A stretch of DNA of 64,000 bases from Haliea sp963974125 (GCA_963974125.1 CAXBCH010000002.1:1-64000); one strand, 5' to 3'; shown: positions 35,655-46,629, numbered from the stretch's first letter. The notes: generated from the letters alone by a model not told the origin. Made by a program: numbers and translations.

Positions 35655-37580
35655 ATGACAGACTCAGCGCAGCCCGCAGCGGGCTGGAGCGTCACCGACA
35701 GCGCCGAACTCTACGGCATCAACGCCTGGGGTGCCGGCTACTACAGTATCGGGGACAGCGGCCATGCCCAGGTGACGGTCAATTCCGGTGCGGGCCAGGT
35801 CAGCGTGTCGCTGATGGACATTGTTGCCGGGATGCGTGCGCGCAATCTGGAAATGCCTGCGGTGCTGCGTATCCGCAACGTGTTGGACCACCGCATAAAA
35901 GTGCTCAACGAGGCATTTGCGGATGCCATTGCCAAGGGCGGTTACCAAAACGTCTACCGCGGCGTATTCCCGATCAAGGTCAACCAGCAGTGCCACGTGA
36001 TCGAGGAGATTGCCGATTACGGCACCCGCTATCACCACGGTTTCGAAGCCGGCAGCAAGGCCGAGCTTACCATCGCCCTGAGCCAGTTGCGCGACACCGA
36101 AAGCCTGGTGGTCTGCAATGGTTACAAGGACTCGGAGTTCATCGACCTGGGCCTCTACGCGCGGCGCATGGGTTACCCCTGTTTCTTCGTGCTGGAGTCG
36201 GTCAGCGAACTGCGCATGATCATTGAGCGCAGCCGGGCCCTGGACGTCGAGCCGCTGATTGGCGTGCGCATGAAGAGCTCGGTGAAAGTGGATGGCCACT
36301 GGAGCCAGGACAGCGGCGACCGCTCAATCTTCGGTCTCTCTACCCCCGCGCTGATCACCGTTGTCGACGAGTTGCGTGCGGCGGGCATGCTGCACTGCCT
36401 GCAGATGCTGCACTGTCACCTGGGCTCCCAGGTACCCAATATCCGCAACGTCCGCAACGGCGTGCTGGAGGCCTGCCGCTTCTACGCCGGACTGGTGGAG
36501 GAGGGCGCGGCCATGGGCTATCTCGACCTCGGCGGCGGTCTGGCGGTGGATTACGAGGGTGCCCGCACCAACAGTACCCACTCGATGAACTACCAGCTGG
36601 AGGAATACTGCGTCAACATTGTCGAGAGTATTCGCGACACTTTCGATCCGCTGGACATACCGCACCCGATCATTGTCTCGGAATCCGGCCGCGCCACCGT
36701 CGCCTATTCCTCACTGCTGCTGTTCAACGTATTGGATGTTCGAACCTGGGAGCCGCAGCATATTCCCGAAGTGTTGCCGGAGGATTGCAACGAGACCCTG
36801 CGTCATATCCGCGAAGTGCTGGATGTGGTGGGGCGCGAAAATTTCCAGGAGTGCTATAACGACGCCCTGTTCTATCGCGATGAGATCCGCGAGATGTTCC
36901 AGCACGGTCAGGCAACCCTGCGCGAACGCGCCCTGGCGGATGATATCTGCCTCGCGGTGTTGCAGCGCATCGTGGTCATGCTACCGGAGCTGGCACGGGT
37001 GCCGCCGGAGCTGGAAAATCTGCCCGAGCTGCTGTCGGACATCTATTACTGCAACTTCAGCCTGTTCCAGTCGCTGCCGGATATCTGGGCCATTGACCAG
37101 GTATTTCCGATCATGCCCCTGCACCGGCTGCAGGAGGAGCCGGCTCGGCGTGGCATGCTTGCGGATCTTACCTGCGACTGCGACGGCAAGATCGACAAGT
37201 TTTCCCTGCCCGCAGGTGCCAGCAGCACCCTGCCACTGCACGACCTGCGCGAAGATGAAGACTACACCCTGGGGGTATTCCTGGTCGGCGCCTATCAGGA
37301 GACCCTGGGGGACCTGCACAACCTGTTTGGCGATACCAACGTGGTCAGCGTCAGCGTCAATGCCGATGGCAGCTTTGACTTCGTGCGCGAGTTCCACGGT
37401 GACAGCATCGCCGATGTACTGAGCTACGTGGAATACGAACCCAAGCACATGCAGGAGCAATTCCGCCAGGTGGCGGAAAGCGCGGTGCGCAGCGGCCGCA
37501 TTTCCGTGGCCGAGCGCCAGGAAATACTGCGTGCCTTCCGCGACAGCCTGCAGGGCTACACTTACTTCGAGCACCACTGA
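35655..37580 (+). CDS. speA: Biosynthetic arginine decarboxylase
   Basis: SpeA is a PLP-dependent fold-III decarboxylase that converts arginine to agmatine, the entry to putrescine and spermidine. The 641-residue protein has the PLP lysine in VFPIKVNQQ near residue 100. The phosphate-binding region is HCHLGSQVPNIRNV, then GGGLAVDYEG. The second active-site segment is CDCDGKIDKF near residue 510. The ATG at 35655 follows GGGAGGA. Two enzymes of the carboxyspermidine route follow directly. Confidence 0.96.
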   Translation: MTDSAQPAAGWSVTDSAELYGINAWGAGYYSIGDSGHAQVTVNSGAGQVSVSLMDIVAGMRARNLEMPAVLRIRNVLDHRIKVLNEAFADAIAKGGYQNVYRGVFPIKVNQQCHVIEEIADYGTRYHHGFEAGSKAELTIALSQLRDTESLVVCNGYKDSEFIDLGLYARRMGYPCFFVLESVSELRMIIERSRALDVEPLIGVRMKSSVKVDGHWSQDSGDRSIFGLSTPALITVVDELRAAGMLHCLQMLHCHLGSQVPNIRNVRNGVLEACRFYAGLVEEGAAMGYLDLGGGLAVDYEGARTNSTHSMNYQLEEYCVNIVESIRDTFDPLDIPHPIIVSESGRATVAYSSLLLFNVLDVRTWEPQHIPEVLPEDCNETLRHIREVLDVVGRENFQECYNDALFYRDEIREMFQHGQATLRERALADDICLAVLQRIVVMLPELARVPPELENLPELLSDIYYCNFSLFQSLPDIWAIDQVFPIMPLHRLQEEPARRGMLADLTCDCDGKIDKFSLPAGASSTLPLHDLREDEDYTLGVFLVGAYQETLGDLHNLFGDTNVVSVSVNADGSFDFVREFHGDSIADVLSYVEYEPKHMQEQFRQVAESAVRSGRISVAERQEILRAFRDSLQGYTYFEHH

Positions 37581-37607
37581 ATCAGGTGGCAGTAAAGGAG
37601 CAATGAC

Positions 37608-38828
<1,221 letters not shown>

Positions 38829-38829
38829 G

Positions 38830-40020
38830 GTGCAGATTTTCCAGTTCACGGATTTCAGCAAGCTGGACCTCGCGCGCCTGCCGTCCCCCTGCTACGTGGT
38901 GGACGAGGTGGCGGTGGAGCGCAACCTGGCGATCCTCAGGCAGGTGGCCGATGCCAGCGGGGCGAAAGTACTGGCGGCGCTGAAAGCCTTTTCCTGCTGG
39001 CGCCTGGGGGACCTGACCGCGCGCTACCTGCACGGCAGCTGCGCCAGCGGCCTGCACGAGGCGCGCCTCGGCCATGAGTACTATCGCGGCCCGGACCAGA
39101 GCGGCGAAGTGCACGTATTCGGCGCTGGCTATCACGAAGCGGACCTGCGCGAGATCCTGCAGATAGCCCACCACGTGGTTTTCAACAGCTGTGCCCAGTG
39201 GGTCCGGTTTCGGCCGCTGTGCCTCGCGGCACAGCGTGAACGCCCGGCGCTGCGCTTCGGCTTGCGGATCAACCCGGAGCATTCCGAGGGCGACGTACCC
39301 ATCTATGACCCCTGCGCGCCGGGCTCACGGCTGGGGATTCCGCGCTCACAGCTGGACGTCAGTACCCTCGAGGGGATCAGCGGGCTGCATTTCCATACAC
39401 TCTGTGAACACGATTTCCCGCCACTGCAGCGGACCCTGGCGGCGGTGGAGGAAAAATTCGGCGACCTGCTGCCGCAGATGGAATGGGTCAATTTTGGTGG
39501 CGGCCATCACATTACCCGTCCCGGTTACCAGATCGACGACCTGGTTGCCTGCATCCGCGACTTTGCCAGCCGCTACGCGGTACAGGTCTACCTGGAGCCG
39601 GGGGAGGCGGTCGCCATCGGCACCGGCGTGCTGGTCACCGAAGTGCTGGACCTGACCTGGAATGCCCTGGATCAGGCCATTCTCGACTGTTCCGCCACCT
39701 GCCATATGCCGGACACCCTGGAGATGCCCTACCGGCCGGAGCTCATGGGGGCCGGGGAGGCGGGCGAACTGGGCCACAGCTACCGCCTCGGTGGGCTCAC
39801 CTGCCTCGCCGGTGACGTGATCGGCGATTACAGCTTCCCCGCGCCGCTGCAGATCGGCCAGCGGCTGGTGTTCAGGGACATGGCGCACTACACCATGGTC
39901 AAGACCAGCACCTTCAACGGCACCCGGCTGCCGGCCATCGTGCTCTGGAACTCGGCAACCGATACCCTGGAAACTGTGCGCGAGTTCGGCTACGAGGATT
40001 TCCGCACCCGCCTGAGCTGA
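38830..40020 (+). CDS. nspC: Carboxynorspermidine decarboxylase
   Basis: This 396-residue fold-III PLP decarboxylase should make spermidine or norspermidine from its carboxy precursor. The PLP lysine lies in VLAALKAFSCW near residue 57, with the early motif LPSPCYVVDEVAVERNL. GLHFHTLCEHDFPPL and VNFGGGHHITRPGY bind the PLP phosphate, and DCSATCHMPDTLEMPY holds the second active-site Cys. It starts with GTG 38830 right after the dehydrogenase. speA-dehydrogenase-nspC form a spermidine operon independent of S-adenosylmethionine decarboxylase. Confidence 0.95.
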   Translation: MQIFQFTDFSKLDLARLPSPCYVVDEVAVERNLAILRQVADASGAKVLAALKAFSCWRLGDLTARYLHGSCASGLHEARLGHEYYRGPDQSGEVHVFGAGYHEADLREILQIAHHVVFNSCAQWVRFRPLCLAAQRERPALRFGLRINPEHSEGDVPIYDPCAPGSRLGIPRSQLDVSTLEGISGLHFHTLCEHDFPPLQRTLAAVEEKFGDLLPQMEWVNFGGGHHITRPGYQIDDLVACIRDFASRYAVQVYLEPGEAVAIGTGVLVTEVLDLTWNALDQAILDCSATCHMPDTLEMPYRPELMGAGEAGELGHSYRLGGLTCLAGDVIGDYSFPAPLQIGQRLVFRDMAHYTMVKTSTFNGTRLPAIVLWNSATDTLETVREFGYEDFRTRLS

Positions 40021-40077
40021 TGGGGCACGCCTAGTGGCGCACGGCCAGTGGGGCACGCCCAGTGGGGGCACGCCCAG
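40021..40077. repeat. 14-bp tandem repeat, four copies
   Basis: Directly after the nspC stop lie four tandem units of consensus TGGGGCACGCCCAG: 40021-40034, 40035-40048, 40049-40062 and 40063-40077 (the last with one extra G). A partial fifth unit (TGGGGA) follows. The unit has no obvious hairpin. It lies between nspC and the bactofilin gene and may be a polymorphic minisatellite. Confidence 0.75.
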
Positions 40078-40172
40078 TGGGGAAAAGTCCAGATACCCGA
40101 GGGGATCGCTTTCACAGTATCCCCGGCCCTGCTACGATTGGCGATCCCCACAAGTGTCAAGGTGGCGATCCG

Positions 40173-40700
40173 ATGTTTGATCGAAACAGAAACAAACCGC
40201 CGGCGGAAGCGCCCGCACCCGAACCGGTCGCCGCGCCGCGCGCGCCCGCAGACCAGACCACGCCGCAACCTGCCGCCACGAGGAACACCGCGATGATTGG
40301 ACCGAGCATTCATATCAAGGGCACCGTGAGCGGAGGCGAGGACCTGCTGATCCAGGGCAAGGTCGAAGGTACTATCGACCTTGGAGACCACGAAGTCGCC
40401 GTCGGCCAGTCCGGCAAGGTGACTGCGGATATCAAGGCCAAGATTGTGAAGATCGAGGGCGAAGTGGCCGGCGATGTTACCGGCAGTGAGAAGGTGGTCA
40501 TTGCCAAGTCCGGCAGGGTTCGGGGCAATATTATCGCGCCGCGTGTTACCCTTGAGGATGGCGCCATCTTCAAGGGCAGCATCGACATGGATCCGGGTGA
40601 CACCCGCACTGCACAGTCCCCACCCAAGGTCGAGAAACCCGCCGCCACTGCCGGGGATGCGAGCAAGCAGAGTCCGGGACTGGATCTGAAACACGGTTGA
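40173..40700 (+). CDS. Bactofilin (polymer-forming cytoskeletal protein)
   Basis: This 175-residue protein has a Pro/Ala-rich N-terminal tail and a central beta-helical bactofilin domain (residues about 40-140). The domain shows regular Gly-spaced strands: GPSIHIKGTVSGGEDLLIQG, DLGDHEVAVGQSGKV and GDVTGSEKVVIAKSGRV. Bactofilins self-assemble into filaments at the membrane without nucleotide and scaffold cell-shape or envelope enzymes. The ATG at 40173 follows GGTGGCGATCCG. No peptidoglycan hydrolase partner is adjacent. Confidence 0.93.
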   Translation: MFDRNRNKPPAEAPAPEPVAAPRAPADQTTPQPAATRNTAMIGPSIHIKGTVSGGEDLLIQGKVEGTIDLGDHEVAVGQSGKVTADIKAKIVKIEGEVAGDVTGSEKVVIAKSGRVRGNIIAPRVTLEDGAIFKGSIDMDPGDTRTAQSPPKVEKPAATAGDASKQSPGLDLKHG

Positions 40701-40749
40701 GCCCCATGCCCCGAGTCTCCCTCGGCCCGGCATCGCGCCTGCCCGGGCT

Positions 40750-41319
40750 GTGACCCCGCAGACCCAGGTTTCGCAGCTGCTGGCGTCGGTACTGCAGCGC
40801 GCCGGGGAAGGGGAGCGGGTCACGGTGCTGGACGTCGGCCCGGCCCTGCCGGAAACGGTGGCATTCTTCGCCGCTGTCCCCTGCACCCTGCACATTGCGG
40901 ATCTTTTCCGCGACCTGCCCTTGCTGCCCGAGGAAGGCGGTATCACCTATCTTGAGCAGTTCCGGATGTTGCTGCCCCTGGCGCCAGATACCCGCTTCGA
41001 CATCTGCCTGTTCTGGGATCTGTTCAACTACCTGCCCGAGGCAGCCGCCAGAGCGCTGCTCCAGCTGCTGCGGCCGCACCTGCACCCGGGCACCCGCGGC
41101 CACGCCTTCAGCGTCCACAAGCGCGGCGCGCCAGAGGATTCACGGATTCACGGTATACACAGCGCGGACACCCTGACCCTGCGGGCCAGGCGGCAGCCGC
41201 TTGCCGGCTACGCGCCCATGCCCCAGGCCCGGTTGCAGGAAGTGCTGGCCGACTTCCGCTTCGAGCGCAGCGTACTGCTCGCGGATAGCCGGCTGGAGCT
41301 GCTGCTCAGGCGGCGTTGA
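40750..41319 (+). CDS. Methyltransferase-like protein, unknown function
   Basis: This 189-residue protein starts at GTG 40750. VTVLDVGPALPETVAFFAAV resembles the SAM-binding first strand and loop of class I methyltransferases. HIADLFRDLP (second strand) and FDICLFWDLFNYLPEAAARAL (fourth strand) support that fold. The glycine-rich loop is reduced, so activity is uncertain. Its last 14 bases overlap the end of acnB on the other strand. It may be co-transcribed with the bactofilin gene. Confidence 0.65.
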   Translation: MTPQTQVSQLLASVLQRAGEGERVTVLDVGPALPETVAFFAAVPCTLHIADLFRDLPLLPEEGGITYLEQFRMLLPLAPDTRFDICLFWDLFNYLPEAAARALLQLLRPHLHPGTRGHAFSVHKRGAPEDSRIHGIHSADTLTLRARRQPLAGYAPMPQARLQEVLADFRFERSVLLADSRLELLLRRR

Positions 41320-43924
41320 CGACGTCGACCTGCACCGCCGCGATACGCTTGCCTTCCTCGGCGCTGTGCTGGAACTCCACGATCTGGTCGAAGTTCATGT
41401 AGCGGTAGATTTCCGCTGACATTGCATCGAGCTTGCTGGCGAACTGCAGGTATTCCTCCGGGGTCGGCAGCTTGCCCAGGATCGCCCCCACCGCTGCCAG
41501 CTCCGCCGACGTCAGGTAGACATTGGCGCCGTCGCCGAGGCGGTTGGGGAAGTTGCGGGTAGAGGTGGACAGCACCGTGCTGTTCGCCGCCACCCGGGCC
41601 TGGTTGCCCATGCACAGGGAGCAGCCGGGCATCTCGGTGCGCGCACCGGCGCGACCGAAGATGTTGTAGTAACCCTCTTCCATCAGCAGGTGCTGGTCCA
41701 TCCGCGTGGGCGGTGAAATCCACAGGCGGGTGGAGAGGCTGCCCTTGTGCTGCTCCAGCAGCTTGCCGGCGGCGCGGAAGTGGCCGATGTTGGTCATGCA
41801 GCTGCCGATGAACACTTCATCGACCTTGTCGCCGGCAACGTCGGAGAGCAGACGCGCATCGTCCGGGTCGTTGGGGGCGCAGACGATGGGCTCCTTGACC
41901 TCCGCCAGGTCGATCTCGATGACTGCAGCGTACTCCGCGTCGGCGTCGGCCTGCATCAGACTGGGGTTGGCCAGCCATTCTTCCATCTTGCTGGCCCGGC
42001 GCTCGAGGGTGCGGGCGTCACCGTAGCCCTCGGCAACCATTGCCCGCAGCAGCACCACGTTGGAGCGCAGGTACTCGGCGATGGTGTCCTCGTCCAGGGC
42101 GATGGTGCAGCCCGCGGCGGAACGCTCGGCGGAGGCATCCGACAGCTCGAAGGCCTGTTCCACAGTCAGGCCGGACAGGCCTTCGATCTCCAGGATGCGA
42201 CCGGAGAAGATGTTCTTCTTGCCCTTCTTCTCCACCGTCAGCAGGCCCTGCTGGATGGCGTAGTAGGGAATGGCGTGAACCAGGTCGCGCAGGGTGATGC
42301 CGGGCTGCATCTTGCCCTTGAAGCGCACCAGCACCGATTCCGGCATGTCCAGCGGCATCACCCCGGTGGCGGCGGCAAAGGCCACCAGGCCGGACCCCGC
42401 GGGGAAGGAAATGCCCATCGGGAAGCGGGTGTGACTGTCGCCGCCGGTGCCGACAGTGTCGGGCAGCAACATGCGGTTCAGCCAGCTGTGAATGATGCCG
42501 TCGCCCGGGCGCAGGGAGACGCCGCCACGAGTCATGATGAAGTCCGGCAGGCTGTGCTGGGTGTCGATGTCCACCGGCTTCGGGTAGGCCGCGGTATGGC
42601 AGAAGGACTGCATTACCAGGTCGGTGGAGAAGCCCAGGCAGGCCAGGTCCTTGAGCTCATCCCGGGTCATGGGGCCGGTGGTGTCCTGGGAGCCGACCGT
42701 GGTCATGCGCGGCTCGCAGTAGGTGCCGGGGCGCACGCCGTCGACGCCGCAGGCGTGGCCGACCATCTTCTGCCCCAGGGTAAAGCCCTTGCCGGTATCG
42801 CCGGGCACTTCCGGGGTGCGGAACAGGGTGGAGCGGGACAGGCCGAGGGCTTCCCGGGCCCGGGTGGTAAGGCCGCGACCAATGATCAGGTTGATGCGGC
42901 CACCGGCACGGACTTCGTCCAGCAGCACGTCGGACTTGAGTTCGAATTCTGACAGCACGGTACCGTCTTCGGCCAGGATCTTGCCGTCATAGGGGCGCAC
43001 TTCAATCACGTCGCCCATGTTCAGGTCATCGACCGGGGCTTCAAACACCAGTGCCCCCGCGTCTTCCATGGTGTTGTAGAAGATCGGCGCTACCTTGCCG
43101 CCAATGCAGATGCCGCCACCCTTCTTGTTGGGGACGCCGGGCATTTCCTCCCCAAAAAACCACAGCACCGAGTTGGTGGCGGACTTGCGCGAGGAGCCGG
43201 TGCCGACCACATCGCCGACGAAGGCGACCGGCAGGCCCTTGGCCTGCAGTTCCGCTATCTGGCTCATGGGGCCGGTGACGCCGTGCTCTTCCGGGGTCAG
43301 ACCATCGCGGGTCATCTTGTACATGGCCAGCGCGTGCAGGGGGATGTCCGGGCGCGACCAGGCGTCGGGGGCGGGGGAGAGGTCATCGGTGTTGGTTTCA
43401 CCGGTGACCTTGAATACCGCCACCTTGATCGACTCGGGCACATCCGGGCGGCTGGTAAACCACTCGCCCTCGGCCCAGGACTCCAGCACTGCCCGGGCGT
43501 TGGCGTTGCCGGCCCTGGCCAGTTCGTCCACGTCGTGAAAAGCATCGAATACCAGCAGAGTGTGCTTGAGTTCGGTGGCCGCCAGGGCGCCCAGTTCCGC
43601 GTCCGCCAGCAGGCCAACGAGGGTTTCAATGTTGTAGCCACCGTGCATGTTGCCCAGCAGCTTGACCGCAGCGGCGCGGTCGATCAGTTTGCACTCGGCC
43701 TCACCCTTGGCCACGGCAGAGAGGAAGCCGGCCTTGACATAGGCCGCCTCGTCCACGCCCGGGGGCACGCGGGTGCTGATGAGATCGAGCAGGAAGTCTT
43801 CTTCGCCGGCGGGCGGATTCTTGAGGAGCTCTACCAGGGCGGCGACCTGTTCGGCGCTCAGGGGCTTGGGCGGAATATTCAGGGCGGCCCTTTCGGCCAC
43901 GTGTTCACGATAGGCTTCTAGCAC
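41306..43924 (-). CDS. acnB: Aconitate hydratase B
   Basis: AcnB isomerises citrate to isocitrate in the TCA cycle and, without its iron-sulphur cluster, binds mRNA in E. coli. The 872-residue protein has the usual N-terminal HEAT-like domain, then the swivel domain. The cluster cysteines are in FIGSCMTNIGHFRAAG and MPGCSLCMGNQARV. I chose the GTG at 43924 (VLEAYREHVAERAAL) because AAGGAGC precedes it at good spacing. The frame continues upstream without a plausible start. Confidence 0.97.
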   Translation of the reverse strand: MLEAYREHVAERAALNIPPKPLSAEQVAALVELLKNPPAGEEDFLLDLISTRVPPGVDEAAYVKAGFLSAVAKGEAECKLIDRAAAVKLLGNMHGGYNIETLVGLLADAELGALAATELKHTLLVFDAFHDVDELARAGNANARAVLESWAEGEWFTSRPDVPESIKVAVFKVTGETNTDDLSPAPDAWSRPDIPLHALAMYKMTRDGLTPEEHGVTGPMSQIAELQAKGLPVAFVGDVVGTGSSRKSATNSVLWFFGEEMPGVPNKKGGGICIGGKVAPIFYNTMEDAGALVFEAPVDDLNMGDVIEVRPYDGKILAEDGTVLSEFELKSDVLLDEVRAGGRINLIIGRGLTTRAREALGLSRSTLFRTPEVPGDTGKGFTLGQKMVGHACGVDGVRPGTYCEPRMTTVGSQDTTGPMTRDELKDLACLGFSTDLVMQSFCHTAAYPKPVDIDTQHSLPDFIMTRGGVSLRPGDGIIHSWLNRMLLPDTVGTGGDSHTRFPMGISFPAGSGLVAFAAATGVMPLDMPESVLVRFKGKMQPGITLRDLVHAIPYYAIQQGLLTVEKKGKKNIFSGRILEIEGLSGLTVEQAFELSDASAERSAAGCTIALDEDTIAEYLRSNVVLLRAMVAEGYGDARTLERRASKMEEWLANPSLMQADADAEYAAVIEIDLAEVKEPIVCAPNDPDDARLLSDVAGDKVDEVFIGSCMTNIGHFRAAGKLLEQHKGSLSTRLWISPPTRMDQHLLMEEGYYNIFGRAGARTEMPGCSLCMGNQARVAANSTVLSTSTRNFPNRLGDGANVYLTSAELAAVGAILGKLPTPEEYLQFASKLDAMSAEIYRYMNFDQIVEFQHSAEEGKRIAAVQVDVVNAA

Positions 43925-44091
43925 AGTAAAGCTCCTTGTTGCGGTGACGGGTGGCGCTGCGGGCAGGCCTGCTGGCTGCCTCTGCTGCCGTGGAAACTGG
44001 TGCGGCAGTATAGCCCAGCAGTGGGGCAAGATAAATCGGCGCACCGCTTATACCGTGCATTCAGGCGGTCGATGGCTTACACTTTCGGGCC

Positions 44092-44592
44092 GTGAATAGC
44101 CCCGTTTTTCCGCACCAGACTATGCTCAAGCCCGTCGTCAAGACACCCTGTATCGGGGTCTGCTCCACCGGCATCGGCGATGCCGTGTGTCGCGGCTGCA
44201 AGCGTTTCAGTCACGAAGTGATCCACTGGAATGGCTACACCCACGAACAGAAGCTGGCGATAGACGGGCGCCTGGCGGACTTTCTCTCGCGCTGTGTCAG
44301 CAACAAGCTGGAGGTGGTCGATCACGCCCTGCTGAGGTGGCAGCTACAGGTGCAGCAGGTGCGCCACAACGCCGACCACGATGAGTACTGCCAGGTATTC
44401 AGCCTGCTCAAGGCCGGCGCCGGGCAGATTGCGCGGAGCGAGGATTTTGGCTTCAGCGTCAATGCCGAATTTCGCAGCCTGGGCCTGCCGCGGTTGCGCG
44501 ACCTGATAGACCAGGAGTTCTATATTCTCTCCGAGGCCCACTATGACCGCTACATGCGCACCCCGGACCTGTTCGGTGGAGAGGGGCATTGA
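44092..44592 (+). CDS. DUF1289 Cys-rich protein
   Basis: This 166-residue protein starts at GTG 44092. The N-terminal DUF1289 domain has four cysteines, PCIGVCSTGIGDAVCRGCKR, probably a metal site, followed by the usual WNGYTHEQK. The C-terminal half is helical and unrecognised. It overlaps the miaE start by one base. It diverges from acnB across a 167-base gap in which I see no further gene. Confidence 0.85.
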   Translation: MNSPVFPHQTMLKPVVKTPCIGVCSTGIGDAVCRGCKRFSHEVIHWNGYTHEQKLAIDGRLADFLSRCVSNKLEVVDHALLRWQLQVQQVRHNADHDEYCQVFSLLKAGAGQIARSEDFGFSVNAEFRSLGLPRLRDLIDQEFYILSEAHYDRYMRTPDLFGGEGH

Positions 44593-45242
44593 TGCAGCCT
44601 GAGACTGTGCTGGCACCGGTGCGTGCGTTTTTGCCCTGTGCCACGCCCCCGGCCTGGGTCGAATGGGCGCTGGCAAACCCGGAACTGCTGCTGGTGGACC
44701 ACGCCAACTGCGAAAAGAAAGCTGCTTCCACTGCGCTCAACCTGATGTACCGCTACGTCGAGCAACCGCGCCTGCTGCAGAAGCTGTCGCGGCTGGCGCG
44801 GGAGGAGTTGCGCCATTTCGAGCAGGTGTTTGCGCTCATGCAAAAGCGCGGGGTGGCCTATCCGCAGCTATCCGCGTCGCGCTACGCTGGTGAGTTGCGG
44901 CGGCAGGTGCGCCGCAACGAACCGGGTCGCCTGGTAGACACCTTGCTGGTGGGTGCCCTGATCGAGGCCCGCTCCTGCGAGCGTTTCGCGGCACTGATCC
45001 CGGTGCTGGATCCGGAACTGGCGGATTTCTACAGCTCCCTGTTGAAATCCGAGGCGCGGCATTTCGAGGATTACCTGGGGTTGGCCGCAGCGCTGGCGCC
45101 AGCGACGGAGATCGCCGAACGGCTGGCCACCCTGCGCAGCTGCGAGGCGGGGCTGATCGAGAGTGTCGACAGTGTGTTTCGCTTTCACAGTGGCGTGCCG
45201 GCAGCAACGTCCGCTACAGGCGTGGCGATGGTGCGCGAATAA
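44592..45242 (+). CDS. miaE: tRNA-(ms2io6A)-hydroxylase
   Basis: MiaE is a diiron monooxygenase that hydroxylates the isopentenyl group of ms2i6A37 in tRNAs reading UNN codons. The protein has 216 residues. The ferritin-like diiron ligands appear as Glu in DHANCEKKAAS, REELRHFEQV, ALIEARSCERF and SEARHFEDY, two ExxH motifs with bridging glutamates. ATG 44592 overlaps the preceding stop; an in-frame TTG lies just before. Convergent with lpxH. Confidence 0.96.
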   Translation: MQPETVLAPVRAFLPCATPPAWVEWALANPELLLVDHANCEKKAASTALNLMYRYVEQPRLLQKLSRLAREELRHFEQVFALMQKRGVAYPQLSASRYAGELRRQVRRNEPGRLVDTLLVGALIEARSCERFAALIPVLDPELADFYSSLLKSEARHFEDYLGLAAALAPATEIAERLATLRSCEAGLIESVDSVFRFHSGVPAATSATGVAMVRE

Positions 45243-45274
45243 ATCTCGACACAACCAGAGATAATGCACCTAAG

Positions 45275-45991
45275 CTATTGTTTTATTTCGAAGTCCACCA
45301 GAGAACAGCTGTCGGGTTTTACCTCCAGGTACCAGCCTTTCTGGTCCCAGTCACCCAGTACCCAGCGGGTGCCTGCGGCGTGATCGTGGCGCGCCGGCCG
45401 GTGGGTGTGGCCGTGGATCATCCGCCGCACCTCGTGGTCCAGCAGAGCGCGCTCCACCTCTTCCAGGGTTACATCCATGATGTCTTCGGCCTTGTTGCTG
45501 GTGGCCTCGCGGCTGCGGTTGCGCAGCTCACGCGCCAGGGTCCGGCGCTCCTCCAGAGAGCGGGCCAGCAGTTCGGACTGCCAGGCCCTGGCACGTGTGG
45601 TCTTGCGGAAGGCCTGGTATTCGATATCCCGGGTGCAGAGGCTGTCGCCGTGCAGAAGCAGGGTCGGCTCGCCATAGAGATTGACCACGCTGGGATCCCG
45701 CAGCAACTTGCCGCCCACGCGCTGGCAGAATTGCTTGCCGAGGAGGAAATCCCGATTGCCCTGCATCAGGTAGAGGCGCGGGCCGGCGGCGCTGAAGCGC
45801 GTGAGCATTTCTGCCACCTCCCGCACCAGCGGCGAGTCGTCATCATCACCAATCCAGGCTTCGAACAGGTCGCCGAGGATATACAGGGCGTCGCAGTCCT
45901 GGTGCTCCAGCAAGAACCGGCGCAGGGCCCGGGTGGTAGCAGGACGGGTCGCCTCCAGATGGAGATCGGCGATGAAATAGGTCGCGTGCAC
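45275..45991 (-). CDS. lpxH: UDP-2,3-diacylglucosamine diphosphatase
   Basis: LpxH cleaves UDP-2,3-diacylglucosamine to lipid X in lipid A synthesis, at the inner membrane. It is a metallophosphoesterase with all motifs visible: IADLHLEATRP, LGDLFEAWIGDDD, GNRDFLLGKQF, HGDSLCTRDIEYQ and HGHTHRPARHD. The 238 residues match E. coli. It lies 14 bases after ppiB on the same strand, the usual ppiB-lpxH arrangement. Confidence 0.97.
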   Translation of the reverse strand: MHATYFIADLHLEATRPATTRALRRFLLEHQDCDALYILGDLFEAWIGDDDDSPLVREVAEMLTRFSAAGPRLYLMQGNRDFLLGKQFCQRVGGKLLRDPSVVNLYGEPTLLLHGDSLCTRDIEYQAFRKTTRARAWQSELLARSLEERRTLARELRNRSREATSNKAEDIMDVTLEEVERALLDHEVRRMIHGHTHRPARHDHAAGTRWVLGDWDQKGWYLEVKPDSCSLVDFEIKQ

Positions 45992-46005
45992 TGCGGCGGC
46001 CTGTC

Positions 46006-46503
46006 TCAGCCCTCAATGATTTCGACGGTCTCGATGATCACCGGGTCTTTCGGTACATCCTGGTGACCATTGCGGCTGGTCGTCGGGAGTGCACGTATCT
46101 TGTTGAGCACTTCTTCGCCGGCGGTAACCTTGCCGAACACCGCGTAACCCCAGCCCTGGGCGTTCTTGCCACTGTGGTTGAGGAAATCATTGTCCTTCAC
46201 GTTGATGAAGAACTGCGCCGTGGCGGAATGCGGATCCATGGTGCGGGCCATGGCGATGGTGCCGAAGTCATTCTTGAGGCCGTTGTCGGCCTCGTTTTCA
46301 ATCGGCGCGCCTGTCGGTTTCTGGCGCATATCGGTGTCGAAACCGCCGCCCTGGATCATGAAGTTGTCTATGACCCGGTGGAAAATGGTGCCGTCATAGT
46401 AGCCCTCGCGGGCGTACTTGAGGAAATTGGCCACGGTGGCGGGAGCCTTTTCGGCGTCCAGGCTCAAAGTGATATCGCCGAAGGTCGTTTTGATGATTAC
46501 CAT
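46006..46503 (-). CDS. ppiB: Peptidyl-prolyl cis-trans isomerase B (cyclophilin)
   Basis: PpiB is a cytoplasmic cyclophilin-type prolyl isomerase. The 165-residue protein, close to E. coli PpiB, contains FHRVIDNFMIQGGGF with the catalytic Arg, MARTMDPHSATAQFFIN and WGYAVFGKV. No signal peptide is present, which supports the cytoplasmic form. The start at 46503 (MVIIKTTFGDITLSL) fits the family. It diverges from glnS and is followed by lpxH. Confidence 0.97.
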   Translation of the reverse strand: MVIIKTTFGDITLSLDAEKAPATVANFLKYAREGYYDGTIFHRVIDNFMIQGGGFDTDMRQKPTGAPIENEADNGLKNDFGTIAMARTMDPHSATAQFFINVKDNDFLNHSGKNAQGWGYAVFGKVTAGEEVLNKIRALPTTSRNGHQDVPKDPVIIETVEIIEG

Positions 46504-46629
46504 GGTTAAAGTCGCCGCTGTCGAAAGAGTGCGCAATGATACGGACTTTTCCCGGCCAGTAAAACACAGCGTGCGGCAGAACTGCCCGCCACCGGGCGCA
46601 AAGTCCTGTAAGGGCTCCGCATCAGGCAG

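Noticed and set aside
40021..40077. CRISPR array
   Set aside because: Units are 14 bases, directly tandem and without spacers; no cas gene is in the window.
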